From: UBA5704 sp036264355 | GTDB lineage: Bacteria; Acidobacteriota; Thermoanaerobaculia; Multivoradales; UBA5704 | DNA: 64,000 nt | Assembly: GCA_036264355.1 (NCBI GenBank) | Contig: DATARD010000407.1 | Location: 1 to 64,000 of the forward strand | Reading direction: 5' to 3' | Part shown: one piece after another, positions 38,205 to 46,376 of the stretch | Position numbering within the stretch: the first letter of the stretch is position 1 | Layout: each line of letters opens with the position of its first letter | Program-made: the position numbers and the translations under genes | Notes under the pieces: model-generated | Told to the model about the DNA's origin: nothing | Databases searched by the model: none | What the model saw: the letters and a program-made list of their open reading frames with translations, nothing else

Positions 38205-39600
38205 CCTCGCGGCGCAGCCCATGCAATCCAGCGACCGCGGCGAGCGCCAGGGCCGGCATGCAGAACGCGCCGAGCAGGGGAACGCAGTCCGGCGACGGCA
38301 CGACCGGCGCGGCCTGGTTGCCGACGCCGAGCACGCGCGTCAGAAGAGCCGGCAGGCAGTCTTCCCAGAGCAGGTCGGGAAGGCCCGGTCCGAGCGCGCC
38401 GCCGGTGATCCTGCGGACACCGCGGGCGACGGCGCGGAAGCGGAGCGCGCGCGGCTCGAACGCCTCGACAGGGTCGAGCTCGCCGATCCACAGGCCGCCG
38501 TCCGCATGCCCCAGCAGCTCGGCGCCGGAGAGCTCTCCGGGTTCGAGGGAAAGATGGCTGCAGAGCGCTTCATCGGGCGCCACCAGGTGAGCGGTGGGCG
38601 CCAGGGCGAGCTCCTGGGCCAGCCGCTGGTCGCGCGGCGGCGCGAGAAACACACCGCGCCGGACGAGGTCCAGGGGCCGCTTGGCGGAGCCCAGGAGATC
38701 GAAGGGGAACGGCGCGCCGCACGGCGCCAGCGGATCGTCGCGCAGGTTGATCGCCGGATGGAAGACCTCCTGCCCGATCCGGCCGCAGAGGCACGAGGCG
38801 CCGTCGAGGAACGAGAGCGAGGAGAGGGCGTGGCGATTGAGCAGATCGAGCAGGGCCGCCACGGCTTCCGGAGCGAGCACCATGGCGGCCGGCGGGAGAG
38901 GACCGGGCGGGATCTCGCCGCCGGAGCCGGCAGCCGGATGATTCTGGCGCGCCCGGGCGAAGACGGCCGGCGCGTCGAGCGCGGCGAGGGTGCGCGCCAC
39001 CGCGGTGGCGCGGCCCGCTCCCGGCGCCTGGCTGCAACGGACGTCCATCCAGGCCGCCGTCACCTGCGCCGAGCGCCGCAGCCCGCGGCTGTTGACCACC
39101 GCGAAGCGCCCTTCGGCCCAGCCGAGCCGGGCCACCTCGCCCGTCTCGGCGGTGCGCTGGATGACCTCCTTGACGCGGGCCGGCGTGAGACGGGGGATTT
39201 CCGCGTCGCAGACGATGTTCGAGGGGGTCGCCGCCGGCAGGGCGTCGGCGGCGCCGTCGGGCAGCCGGGTGGGCGGCGCCGGCTGGCCGAAGCGTGCCTG
39301 CGCCAGCGCTTCGCGCACCGCTTTTTCGAGATCGGAGAGCCCGGTGAAGCCGGTGCGATGCAGCCCGACGCGGCCGGCTTCCCGCACCCGCACCAGCACC
39401 GTCCGCTCCTGGGAGTCGCCGCCGCTTTTGCTTCCATCCCCCCCCTCGCCGCGCCGCTTGCCGTTGCTCTCCACATTGCGGCGGGCTTCGATCCACACCA
39501 GCTCCGTCTCATCGGCCGGCGATCCGGCCAGCACGCGGTCCAGGCGCGCCACCATCTCTTCCACCGGCGCCAGGGGGTGAGGAGACAGAGCGTGAGCCAT
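38188..39600 (-). CDS. TldD/PmbA family protein
   Basis: A 470-residue protein with the overall layout of the TldD/PmbA family: N-terminal domain with RTVLVRVREAGRVGLHRTGF, a middle ARTLAALDAPAVF, and a C-terminal beta-domain with DGASCLCGRIGQEVFHPAIN and LVRRGVFLAPPRD. No HEXXXH zinc motif is visible, so it is the PmbA-like (non-catalytic or altered) partner. In E. coli, TldD/TldE form a protease that trims microcin precursors. The start ATG at 39600 has TATGCT 7 nt upstream and no Shine-Dalgarno sequence. Low-complexity insert SNGKRRGEGGDGSKSGGDSQ is unusual. No TldD partner is next to it. Confidence 0.8.
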   Translation of the reverse strand: MAHALSPHPLAPVEEMVARLDRVLAGSPADETELVWIEARRNVESNGKRRGEGGDGSKSGGDSQERTVLVRVREAGRVGLHRTGFTGLSDLEKAVREALAQARFGQPAPPTRLPDGAADALPAATPSNIVCDAEIPRLTPARVKEVIQRTAETGEVARLGWAEGRFAVVNSRGLRRSAQVTAAWMDVRCSQAPGAGRATAVARTLAALDAPAVFARARQNHPAAGSGGEIPPGPLPPAAMVLAPEAVAALLDLLNRHALSSLSFLDGASCLCGRIGQEVFHPAINLRDDPLAPCGAPFPFDLLGSAKRPLDLVRRGVFLAPPRDQRLAQELALAPTAHLVAPDEALCSHLSLEPGELSGAELLGHADGGLWIGELDPVEAFEPRALRFRAVARGVRRITGGALGPGLPDLLWEDCLPALLTRVLGVGNQAAPVVPSPDCVPLLGAFCMPALALAAVAGLHGLRREATPRS

Positions 39601-39607
39601 GGCGCGC

Positions 39608-39613
39608 AGCATA
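39608..39613 (-). promoter_or_regulatory. Candidate -10 box of leaderless TldD/PmbA-like gene
   Basis: TATGCT lies 7 nt before the ATG at 39600 on this strand, without a Shine-Dalgarno sequence. Confidence 0.4.
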
Positions 39614-39685
39614 GCAGGGAGGCGGGTTTCCAGGGGGACCATCTCCGTGGCTTGGACTTTGCACCCCTGACCCGAGGAGATCGAC

Positions 39686-41359
39686 ATGAAGCACGGTTTT
39701 CTGGCTTTCGCGTTCCTTTGCCTCCTCGCCACCGGCGGGGCGCCCTCCTTTGCAGAGGACACCGCCGACCTCATCCTGCAACACGGCGTCTTCTATCCGG
39801 TGCAGCCGCCGGGCCGCGTCGAGGGGAGCCTCGCGGTGCGCGGCGGACGCATCGTCTATCTCGGAGCGGACGCCGGTGTGGCAGCCCTGCGCGGACCGAA
39901 AACCCGCGTCGTCGATCTCGGCGGGCGCACGGTGACGCCCGGCCTGATCGACGCCCATTCGCATCTCGTCGAGCTCGGGCAGTCTCTCTTCGCGGTGGAT
40001 CTGGCCGGCGTGCCGACCTATGACGAGGTGATCCGCCGGGTGCGCGAGGCGGCGGCGAAGGTGCCGGCGGGAACCTGGATCAACGGCCATGGCTGGGATC
40101 AGAACCGCTGGCCCGGCAAGGCCTTCCCCACCCACGAGGCGCTCTCCGCGGCGGTGCCCGAGCATCCGGTCTGGCTCAGCCGGATCGACGGTCACGCCGC
40201 CCTGGTCAACGCCAAGGCGATGCAGATCCTGGGGATCGACGCCGGCATCAAGGACCCGGCCGGCGGCCGTTTCCTGCGCGACGCCGCGGGCAAGCCGTCC
40301 GGCGTGCTGGTCGACAACGCGCTCAAGGTCCGCGACCGCCTGCCGGCGCCGCAGGCCGCCGAGCTCCAGCGCTGGATCACCGCCGGCTCCCAGCACTGCC
40401 TCGCCTTCGGCCTCACCACGGTCACCGACATGGGGATCGACCAGAGTGAGATCGACGCCTACGAGGCGCTGCGCGGAGCAAAGACCTTGCCGCTGCGGGC
40501 CGCCGTCTTCCTCGGCGACAACGAGGACCTCCTGGCGCGCTGGATGCAGCGCGGACCGGAGATCGATCCCGAGGTCCGCGTCACCATCCGCGGCGTCAAG
40601 CTCTACGCCGACGGCGCGCTCGGCAGCCGCGGCGCGGCGCTGCTGGAGCCGTACAGCGACGATCCGAACAATCTCGGCCTCCTGGTCTCGACCGGCGAGC
40701 ATCTCGAAGACGTCGCCCGCCGCGCCGCCGGAGCCGGTTTCCAGGTGGCCATTCACGCCATCGGCGACCGCGGCTCGCTGGTGGCTCTCGACGCCATGGA
40801 AAAGGCGCTCGGCGGACCGCGTCCCGAGGCGCGCTTCCGCCTGGAGCATTCGCAGATCGTCCGCGTCCAGGACTTGCAACGCATGGCCCGCCTGGGGATC
40901 ATCGCCTCCATGCAGCCGACCCATGCCACCTCCGACATGCCGTGGGCGGAAGACCGGCTCGGCGCCCGCCGCCTGGAGCGCGCCTACGCCTGGCGTAAAG
41001 TGCTGAACGACGGCGGCCGTCTCGCCCTGGGCAGCGACTTCCCGGTCGAATCGGCCGATCCCCGCCTCGGCCTCTATGCCGCGGTGACCCGCCAGGACCT
41101 GCAGGGCAAACCGGCCGGCGGCTGGCTGCCCGGCGAGCGGCTGACCCGCGAGGAGGCGCTCCGCGGCTTCACCCTCGACGCCGCCTGGTCGCTCTTCCTG
41201 GACAAGGAGATCGGCTCCCTCGAAGTCGGCAAGCGGGCCGACCTCACGGTCTTCGCGCGCGACATCATGGCGGTGCCGGAGGCCGAGATCCCCAAGGTCG
41301 AGGTCGACATGACCGTGTTGGACGGCGAGATCGTCCACCAGCGTGGAAAGGCTCGATGA
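39686..41359 (+). CDS. Exported amidohydrolase (YtcJ-like, amidohydrolase family 3)
   Basis: A 557-residue metallohydrolase with a signal peptide (MKHGFLAFAFLCLLATGG). The metal-site HSH (LIDAHSHLVELG), a YADGALGSRGAALLEPY segment, HAIGDRG and LGSDFPVESADP are hallmarks of family 3 enzymes such as YtcJ. The substrate is likely an amide or N-acyl compound. GAGGAGATCGAC precedes the ATG. It is the first gene of a coupled set: its stop overlaps the ATG of the first isoaspartyl methyltransferase (ATGA). Confidence 0.9.
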   Translation: MKHGFLAFAFLCLLATGGAPSFAEDTADLILQHGVFYPVQPPGRVEGSLAVRGGRIVYLGADAGVAALRGPKTRVVDLGGRTVTPGLIDAHSHLVELGQSLFAVDLAGVPTYDEVIRRVREAAAKVPAGTWINGHGWDQNRWPGKAFPTHEALSAAVPEHPVWLSRIDGHAALVNAKAMQILGIDAGIKDPAGGRFLRDAAGKPSGVLVDNALKVRDRLPAPQAAELQRWITAGSQHCLAFGLTTVTDMGIDQSEIDAYEALRGAKTLPLRAAVFLGDNEDLLARWMQRGPEIDPEVRVTIRGVKLYADGALGSRGAALLEPYSDDPNNLGLLVSTGEHLEDVARRAAGAGFQVAIHAIGDRGSLVALDAMEKALGGPRPEARFRLEHSQIVRVQDLQRMARLGIIASMQPTHATSDMPWAEDRLGARRLERAYAWRKVLNDGGRLALGSDFPVESADPRLGLYAAVTRQDLQGKPAGGWLPGERLTREEALRGFTLDAAWSLFLDKEIGSLEVGKRADLTVFARDIMAVPEAEIPKVEVDMTVLDGEIVHQRGKAR

Positions 41360-42123
41360 CACGACGCACGCCCGTTCTGGGCCGCCGGCCGCGCCGGCTC
41401 GCCGCGGTTCTCCTCGCCCTGCTTCTGGTCGCCAGCAGTGATTTCGGCTTGGGGCTCGGGCTCGGGCTGAGCCGGCCCGCCTTTGCCGGCGACCTCGCGG
41501 CGCAGCGCAAGACCATGGTCGAGGAGCTGCGCCGCCGCGGCATCACCAAGCCGGAGGTCCTCGCCGCCATGGAGCAGGTGCCGCGCCATCTCTTCGTGCC
41601 CGACGAAGTGCGCCCCCAGGCCTACTCCGACACACCGCTGTCGATCGGCGGCGGGCGGACCGTCTATCAGCCCTATGTCGTGGCCCTGATGACCTCGCTG
41701 CTGGATCTCAAGAAGGGCGACAAGGTGCTGGAGGTGGGCACCGGCTCGGGCTACCACGCCGCCGTGCTGGCGCGCATCGCCCACGAGGTCTACTCGGTCG
41801 AGATCGTCGAAACCGTCGCCAGCCAGGCGAGCAAGCGGCTCTCCGTCCTCGGCTACCACAACGTCGCCGTGAAAGTGGGCGACGGCTACCAGGGGTGGCC
41901 GGACGAGGCGCCGTTCGACGCCATCCTCCTCTCCGCGGCGCCGCCGCACATCCCCAAGCCGCTCATCGACCAGCTCCGCGTCGGCGGCCACATGGTCGTG
42001 CCGGTCGGCGGCTTCTTCCAGGACCTGCTGGTGATCACCAAGGCGGCGGACGGCATCGAAACGCGGACGGTCATCCCGGTCCGCCTGTCGCCCATGACGG
42101 GCAAGGTGCGCGATGGCGAATGA
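41356..42123 (+). CDS. pcm: Protein-L-isoaspartate O-methyltransferase with signal peptide (copy 1)
   Basis: A 255-residue PCMT. Motif I of the SAM site is VLEVGTGSGYHAAVL; VPRHLFVPDEVRPQAYSDTP, the YQPYVVALM active-site loop and LSAAPPHIPKPLIDQL are typical. It repairs L-isoaspartyl residues in damaged proteins. The N-terminus is basic with a strong hydrophobic stretch (LAAVLLALLLVASSDFGLGL) and an FAGDLA cleavage site, so export or anchoring is predicted; SAM supply there is unclear. Its 3' end overlaps the second copy by 11 bp. About half its sequence matches the second copy, so the pair arose by duplication. Confidence 0.92.
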   Translation: MTRRTPVLGRRPRRLAAVLLALLLVASSDFGLGLGLGLSRPAFAGDLAAQRKTMVEELRRRGITKPEVLAAMEQVPRHLFVPDEVRPQAYSDTPLSIGGGRTVYQPYVVALMTSLLDLKKGDKVLEVGTGSGYHAAVLARIAHEVYSVEIVETVASQASKRLSVLGYHNVAVKVGDGYQGWPDEAPFDAILLSAAPPHIPKPLIDQLRVGGHMVVPVGGFFQDLLVITKAADGIETRTVIPVRLSPMTGKVRDGE

Positions 42124-42841
42124 AAAGACTATGCTCCTTGTGTTCGTGCTCTTGCTGGGAGGAGCCACCATGGCCTCTGCACAACCACGGCCGTTGCCCA
42201 ATCTAGCCACCGAGCGGCAGCATATGGTGGTCGAGCAGCTCGAGCAGCGCAGCATCTACGACCCCGCGGTGCTCGGCGCCATGTCGCGTGTGCCGCGCCA
42301 TCTCTTCATGCCCGCCAACGTCCGTCCGGAAGCCTATGCCGACACCGCGCTGCCGATCGGCTACGGCCAGACGATCTCCCAGCCCTACATCGTGGCGCTG
42401 ATGAGCTCACTGCTCGGCGTCAATCCCGGCGACCGGGTGCTGGAGATCGGCACCGGCTCGGGCTACCAGGCGGCGGTGCTCGCCGAGATGGGCACCGACG
42501 TCTGGACGATCGAAATCATCGCGCCGCTCGGCGAGCAGGCGGAACGCACGCTGAAGGATCTCGGCTACGGCTCCATCCACGTGCGCATCGGCGACGGCTA
42601 CCAGGGCTGGCCCGACAAGGCGCCGTTCGACGCCATCATCGTCACCGCCGCGCCACCGCTGATCCCCAAGCCCCTCCTCGACCAGGTGAAGACCGGCGGC
42701 CGCATCGTGGTGCCCGTCGGCGGCACCTTCCAGGACCTCCTCGTCCTCACCAAGCGTCAAGACGGCGGCTTCGACGAGCGCACCGTCCTGCCCGTGCGCT
42801 TCGTCCCGATGACCGGCGAAGCGCAGCGCGGCCTGCACTGA
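42113..42841 (+). CDS. pcm: Protein-L-isoaspartate O-methyltransferase with signal peptide (copy 2)
   Basis: A 242-residue PCMT like its neighbour. SAM motif VLEIGTGSGYQAAVL, entry VPRHLFMPANVRPEAYADTA and active-site SQPYIVALMSSLL are intact. The N-terminus MLLVFVLLLGGATMASAQ is a good signal peptide, again unusual for an enzyme that needs SAM. Overlap with the first copy indicates coupled translation. Retention of two intact copies implies different substrates or locations. The next gene, a TIGR03663 glycosyltransferase-like protein, begins 28 bp after the stop. Confidence 0.92.
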   Translation: MANEKTMLLVFVLLLGGATMASAQPRPLPNLATERQHMVVEQLEQRSIYDPAVLGAMSRVPRHLFMPANVRPEAYADTALPIGYGQTISQPYIVALMSSLLGVNPGDRVLEIGTGSGYQAAVLAEMGTDVWTIEIIAPLGEQAERTLKDLGYGSIHVRIGDGYQGWPDKAPFDAIIVTAAPPLIPKPLLDQVKTGGRIVVPVGGTFQDLLVLTKRQDGGFDERTVLPVRFVPMTGEAQRGLH

Positions 42842-42855
42842 GCCGTCTCCCTCCT

Positions 42856-42861
42856 TATAAT
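42856..42861 (+). promoter_or_regulatory. TATAAT -10 box before the TIGR03663 gene
   Basis: A consensus TATAAT lies 8 nt upstream of the TTG at 42870, without a Shine-Dalgarno sequence; the message could be leaderless. Confidence 0.45.
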
Positions 42862-42869
42862 GACCCGCC

Positions 42870-44369
42870 TTGCACGAGCGGGATGATCCTTCGCGCCCTG
42901 GGTGGCTCTTCTGGCTGGCATTCGCGGTCGCCTTGATCGCGCGGCTGGCCTGGCTCGGCGTCCGCCCGCTGCACCACGACGAAGGCGTCAACGCCTGGTT
43001 CCTCAACGACCTCCTGCAGGGCCGCCCCTACCGCTACAACCCGGAAGCCTTCCACGGCCCCTTCCTCTATCTCTTCGGCTGGCTCCCCGGCAAGCTCCTG
43101 GGAGTCGGCACCGTCGCCCTGCGTCTGCCGGTCGCCCTGACCTCGGCCTGCATGATCCCCCTCCTCCTGCCCTTGCGGCGCCGGCTCGGAGCCTCCGGGG
43201 TCACCGGCGCGGCCTGGCTGCTCGCCCTGTCGCCGTCGCTGATCTGCTACGGCCGCGACCTGATCCACGAAACCTATCTGGCGTTCTTCACCCTCGCCCT
43301 GGTGGTTGCGGCGTCGCTCTGGCTGGAGACCCACCGCCGGCGCGACTTCCTCCTCGCGGCGGCCTGCGCGGCATTACTGTTTACGATCAAGGAGACCGCC
43401 GTCCTCACCGTCGCCGGCCTTGGGATCTCCGCCCTGGTGGCCGGCTGGGCCACGTTGCGAACATTGCAAACATCGCGAACATCCCAGGAGAAAGACTGGA
43501 AGGATTGGCTCCCCGGCCGCCGCGACCTCGCGTTGGGCGCGGCGCTCTTCGCGGCGATCTGGATCGTCTTTTTCACCACCGTCTTCACCAACCCCGGAGG
43601 GCTCGCCGACTCCTTCCGCGCCTTCCTCCCCTGGCTGCAGAAAGGCGCCCAGGGCTCCGGCCACGAAAAACCGTGGACCTACTTTCCGGAGCTGCTCGCC
43701 GCCTTCGAGGCGCCCACCGTCCTCTGCGGTCTCGCGGGAGCCGTGCTCGCCGTCCGTCGCCGTGATCCGTTCGGACTCTTCTGCGCCGTCTGGGCCGCCG
43801 GCCAGCTCCTCCTCTACTCCGCGATCCCCTACAAAACCCCCTGGCTGGACCTCAACATCGTCCTCCCCGGAGCGCTCGCCGCGGGCTGCCTCTTCCGGGA
43901 GCTGGCGGCACGGCCTCTCCCCCTCCGCGCCACCGCCGCCGCCGTTCTCGCTGCCGGGCTCGGCTGGTGCGCCTGGCGAGCCGCCGACGTCGCCGTCCGC
44001 CGTTTCGACGATTCATCCCTCGGCCTCGTCTACTCCGACACCAGCCGCGACGTCTGGAACCTCCTCGCCTTCCTCCGCGCCGCCATCGCGCGCGCCCCCG
44101 ATCCGGACGAAGTCACCCTGGTGACCTATCTCTCCAGCCGCTGGCCGCTCCCCTGGTACCTGCGCGACCTGGAGCACACCCTCTGGAAGGCCGACGTCCG
44201 CGGCGAGCCGACCGAAGACATCCTCCTCGCCGACCCGAGCCAGGACCAGGTGCTCCATCCACTCCTCGGCCGCGGCTACCGCCGCAAGGAGTTCCTCCTC
44301 CGTCCCAGCGTGCCCATCGAAGTCTGGGTGCGCGGAGATCTCTGGCCCGAAGAGCCGGTCGGCCGCTGA
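42870..44369 (+). CDS. TIGR03663/Agl23-like polytopic glycosyltransferase-related protein
   Basis: A 499-residue membrane protein with about 10-12 helices. The first extracytoplasmic loop has RPLHHDEGVNAWFLNDLL and RYNPEAFHGPFLYLFGW, the acidic-pair motif of ArnT/PMT-like (GT-C) enzymes and of the TIGR03663 family. SLICYGRDLIHETYL and YSAIPYKTPWLDLNIVLPGA also match. It probably uses a lipid-linked sugar to glycosylate a surface molecule or takes part in lipid-sugar flipping. A 9-bp tandem repeat in DNA (GCGAACATT, GCAAACATC, GCGAACATC) encodes the LRTLQTSRTSQ linker. The start at TTG is favoured by the upstream TATAAT. Its last 200 bp are duplicated at 46130. Confidence 0.85.
   Translation: MHERDDPSRPGWLFWLAFAVALIARLAWLGVRPLHHDEGVNAWFLNDLLQGRPYRYNPEAFHGPFLYLFGWLPGKLLGVGTVALRLPVALTSACMIPLLLPLRRRLGASGVTGAAWLLALSPSLICYGRDLIHETYLAFFTLALVVAASLWLETHRRRDFLLAAACAALLFTIKETAVLTVAGLGISALVAGWATLRTLQTSRTSQEKDWKDWLPGRRDLALGAALFAAIWIVFFTTVFTNPGGLADSFRAFLPWLQKGAQGSGHEKPWTYFPELLAAFEAPTVLCGLAGAVLAVRRRDPFGLFCAVWAAGQLLLYSAIPYKTPWLDLNIVLPGALAAGCLFRELAARPLPLRATAAAVLAAGLGWCAWRAADVAVRRFDDSSLGLVYSDTSRDVWNLLAFLRAAIARAPDPDEVTLVTYLSSRWPLPWYLRDLEHTLWKADVRGEPTEDILLADPSQDQVLHPLLGRGYRRKEFLLRPSVPIEVWVRGDLWPEEPVGR
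44157..44358 (+). repeat. Left copy of a ~200-bp direct repeat (3' end of the TIGR03663 gene)
   Basis: This stretch, the last part of the TIGR03663 gene, is repeated at 46130-46332 with only a handful of substitutions and one 1-nt insertion. The two copies flank the AbiE operon. Confidence 0.9.
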
Positions 44370-44472
44370 ACGCTCCGAGATCTTCTGACGGCGCATTGTG
44401 GAGGTCGAACGGCACCTCGCCACCGGCGCTTCCAGTCCTTGCTCAGCCGGATTGGGTCGAGTTGCACAAAAC

Positions 44473-44490
44473 TTAACCCCGGGTTAATGT
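44473..44490 (+). promoter_or_regulatory. Operator and -10 box of the abiE operon
   Basis: TTAACCC-C-GGGTTAA is a perfect 7-bp inverted repeat (44473-44487). It overlaps a TAATGT -10 box (44485-44490) placed 7 nt before the ATG; TTGCAC 17 bp upstream could be the -35. Type IV AbiEi antitoxins bind inverted repeats in their own promoters, so autorepression is likely. Confidence 0.6.
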
Positions 44491-44497
44491 TCGTGCG

Positions 44498-45091
44498 ATG
44501 GCTGGACCAGTCAAGACCCACGGAAGCGCTCCGGATTGGAATGCGCTCTTCACCACTGCGCAGGCCCAAAATGGCTATTTCACGACCGCGCAGGCCGCCG
44601 CAGCGGGTTACTCGCCGCCGCTCCTCCACAAGTATCTCGCCAATGAGAAGGTGACCCGCGTGCGACGAGGCATCTATCGTCTCGTTCACTTCCCGGCTGG
44701 CGAGCAGGAGGATCTCATCGCTCTCTGGCTCTGGGCCGAGCAGGTAGGCATCTTTTCTCACGAGACCGCGCTCGCACTGCACGACCTCTCCGACGCGCTG
44801 CCCGCCAAGGTCCACATGACGACTCCAATAAGCTGGCGGCGACGGCGGCTCCGGGTGCCCGCCGGCCTCGTTCTGCACTATGCCGACCTGGACGATATCG
44901 ATCGCGTGTGGTTCTCGGCCGTGCCCGTCACGTCGCCGCGAAGAACCCTGCGAGATTGCATCGAGGCGAACGTCTCGCCCGATCTCGTACGCCAAGCGGT
45001 TCTTGAAGCGCGACGGCGCGGGCTCATCTCAGAAGAGGACGGTGCCGCGCTCATCGCCGACCTCGACCGAGCGTCCGAGAGCTCCCGATGA
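44498..45091 (+). CDS. abiEi: AbiEi-type antitoxin
   Basis: A 197-residue antitoxin. The N-terminal winged helix (NGYFTTAQAAAAGYSPPLLH, then KYLANEKVTRVRRGIYRLVH) is typical of AbiEi, with a C-terminal domain (RVWFSAVPVTSPRRTLRDCI). Type IV antitoxin AbiEi represses the operon and neutralises the nucleotidyltransferase AbiEii. The ATG has no Shine-Dalgarno sequence and lies 7 nt behind a TAATGT box. Its stop overlaps the toxin ATG (ATGA). Intact. Confidence 0.92.
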   Translation: MAGPVKTHGSAPDWNALFTTAQAQNGYFTTAQAAAAGYSPPLLHKYLANEKVTRVRRGIYRLVHFPAGEQEDLIALWLWAEQVGIFSHETALALHDLSDALPAKVHMTTPISWRRRRLRVPAGLVLHYADLDDIDRVWFSAVPVTSPRRTLRDCIEANVSPDLVRQAVLEARRRGLISEEDGAALIADLDRASESSR

Positions 45092-45998
45092 TCCGGCGCT
45101 ACGCGACACCGCTTGCTTTCAAGCAGGCGCTCGAGCAGAGGATCAAATCCTCGTCGACCACCGGAGTCGACTTTGCGCGCCGACGCCAATTGCTCGTTTT
45201 CGAGCGGTTTCTCGCTCGTGTTGTCTCAATCGTCGGCGAGGCGGTAACTCTCAAGGGCGGCTTGGTTCTCGAAATGCGCCTCGCCCAGGCTCGCACCACC
45301 AAAGACATCGATCTGCGCATGATGGGGTCGGCCGACGGCGTACTCGACCGGCTTCAGACTGCCGGGCGTCTCGATCTCGGCGACTACATGTCTTTTGAGG
45401 TCCGGCCGGACTTCGACCATCCCGCGATCCGGAACGCGGGGATGCAGTACGATGGCTATCGCTATCGCGCCGAGTGCCGCCTCGCCGGGGTGGTCTATGG
45501 CCGCCCGTTTGGGGTCGACGTGGCCTTTGGAGATCCGCTCGTCGGCGAGCCCGATCTGGTAGTGGCCGACGACCTCCTCAACTTCGCGGGCATTGCGCCT
45601 CCCACGCTGCGCCTGTACCCGGTCGTCTCCCACATCGCCGAGAAGCTGCATGCCCTCACCATGCCGAGAAGCCGGCCGAACACTCGGGTGAGGGATCTTC
45701 CCGACATCGCCCTGCTTGCCATGACTGGTCCGATTGAAGGCGCGGCGCTTCGTTTGGCGCTCGATAAGACGTTCGGGTTCCGAGGCACCCACACTCCCTG
45801 CCGGAGGTTGTTCCCGCTCCGCCGACGTTCTGGGGAGGACCTTACCGTGCGCTGGCTACCAGCGATGAGCTTATCTGGGGGACCCTTGCGGAGGCCACGA
45901 GAGCCGTGTCAGAGTTTCTCGACCCTGTGCTCAATTCAGCCACCTGTGGAACTTGGGAACCGAAGGATTGGCTCTGGATGCGCCACGCGCAGCAATGA
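45088..45998 (+). pseudogene. abiEii: AbiEii-type toxin with a frameshift in its C-terminal part
   Basis: The nucleotidyltransferase core is normal: TLKGGLVLEMRLAQARTTKD, then IDLRM (the GG..R..KDIDL motif), FGVDVAFGDPL and HIAEKLHALTMP. After KTFGFRGTHT (about 45797) the frame goes wrong. The uninterrupted frame runs to 46017 with a composition unlike the family, while another frame continues correctly as PTFWGGPYRALATSDELIWG, then EATRAVSEFLDPVL and EPKDWLWMRHAQQ to the stop at 45998. One base missing (or two extra) near 45798-45805 explains it. Loss of the last ~65 residues probably inactivates the toxin, unless it is a sequencing error. Confidence 0.75.
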
Positions 45999-46070
45999 AT
46001 CCCTCTCTACGGTCTAGTAGAGCCTGACTTCGGTCTAGCTAGGTGCACCGGACATAGCCGGAACACTCGC

Positions 46071-46128
46071 CTGGCACCTGTGACAGCTCAATGAGATCAG
46101 TCTGGTCCGAGTTCTCGGCATGTCGGCC
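46071..46128 (+). pseudogene. Short HigA-like fragment (internally deleted copy)
   Basis: CGCCTGGCACCT, GCTCAATGAGATCA and TCTCGGCATGTCGGCCG appear here in the same order as in the HigA fragment at 46870-46966 but with the parts between them missing. The fragment joins directly to the second copy of the TIGR03663 3' end. It is debris of a duplicated antitoxin gene. Confidence 0.55.
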
Positions 46129-46129
46129 G

Positions 46130-46332
46130 TACCTGCGCGACCTGGAGCACACCCTCTGGAAGGCCGACGTCCGCGGCGAGCCGACCGAAGACGTCCTCCT
46201 CGCCGACCCGAGCCAGGACCAGGTGCTCCATCCACTTCTCGGCCGCGGCTACCGCCGCAAGGAGTTCCTCCTCCGTCCCAGCGTGCCGATTGAAGTCTGG
46301 GGTGCGCGGAGATCTCTGGCCCGAAGAGCCGG
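46130..46332 (+). repeat. Right copy of the ~200-bp direct repeat
   Basis: Near-identical to 44157-44358; it encodes the last ~65 residues of the TIGR03663 protein but has no upstream gene, and a 1-nt insertion near 46300 breaks the frame. Similarity stops about at the original stop codon. Confidence 0.9.
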
Positions 46333-46376
46333 CGGCCGCCCGTTAAGAGCAAAACCTCTCTTCGAGGAGATTGGTC

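Noticed and set aside
44157..46332. Integrative element with attL/attR
   Set aside because: No integrase, excisionase or tRNA is seen and the repeats are long and diverged; kept only as a duplication with unknown mechanism.
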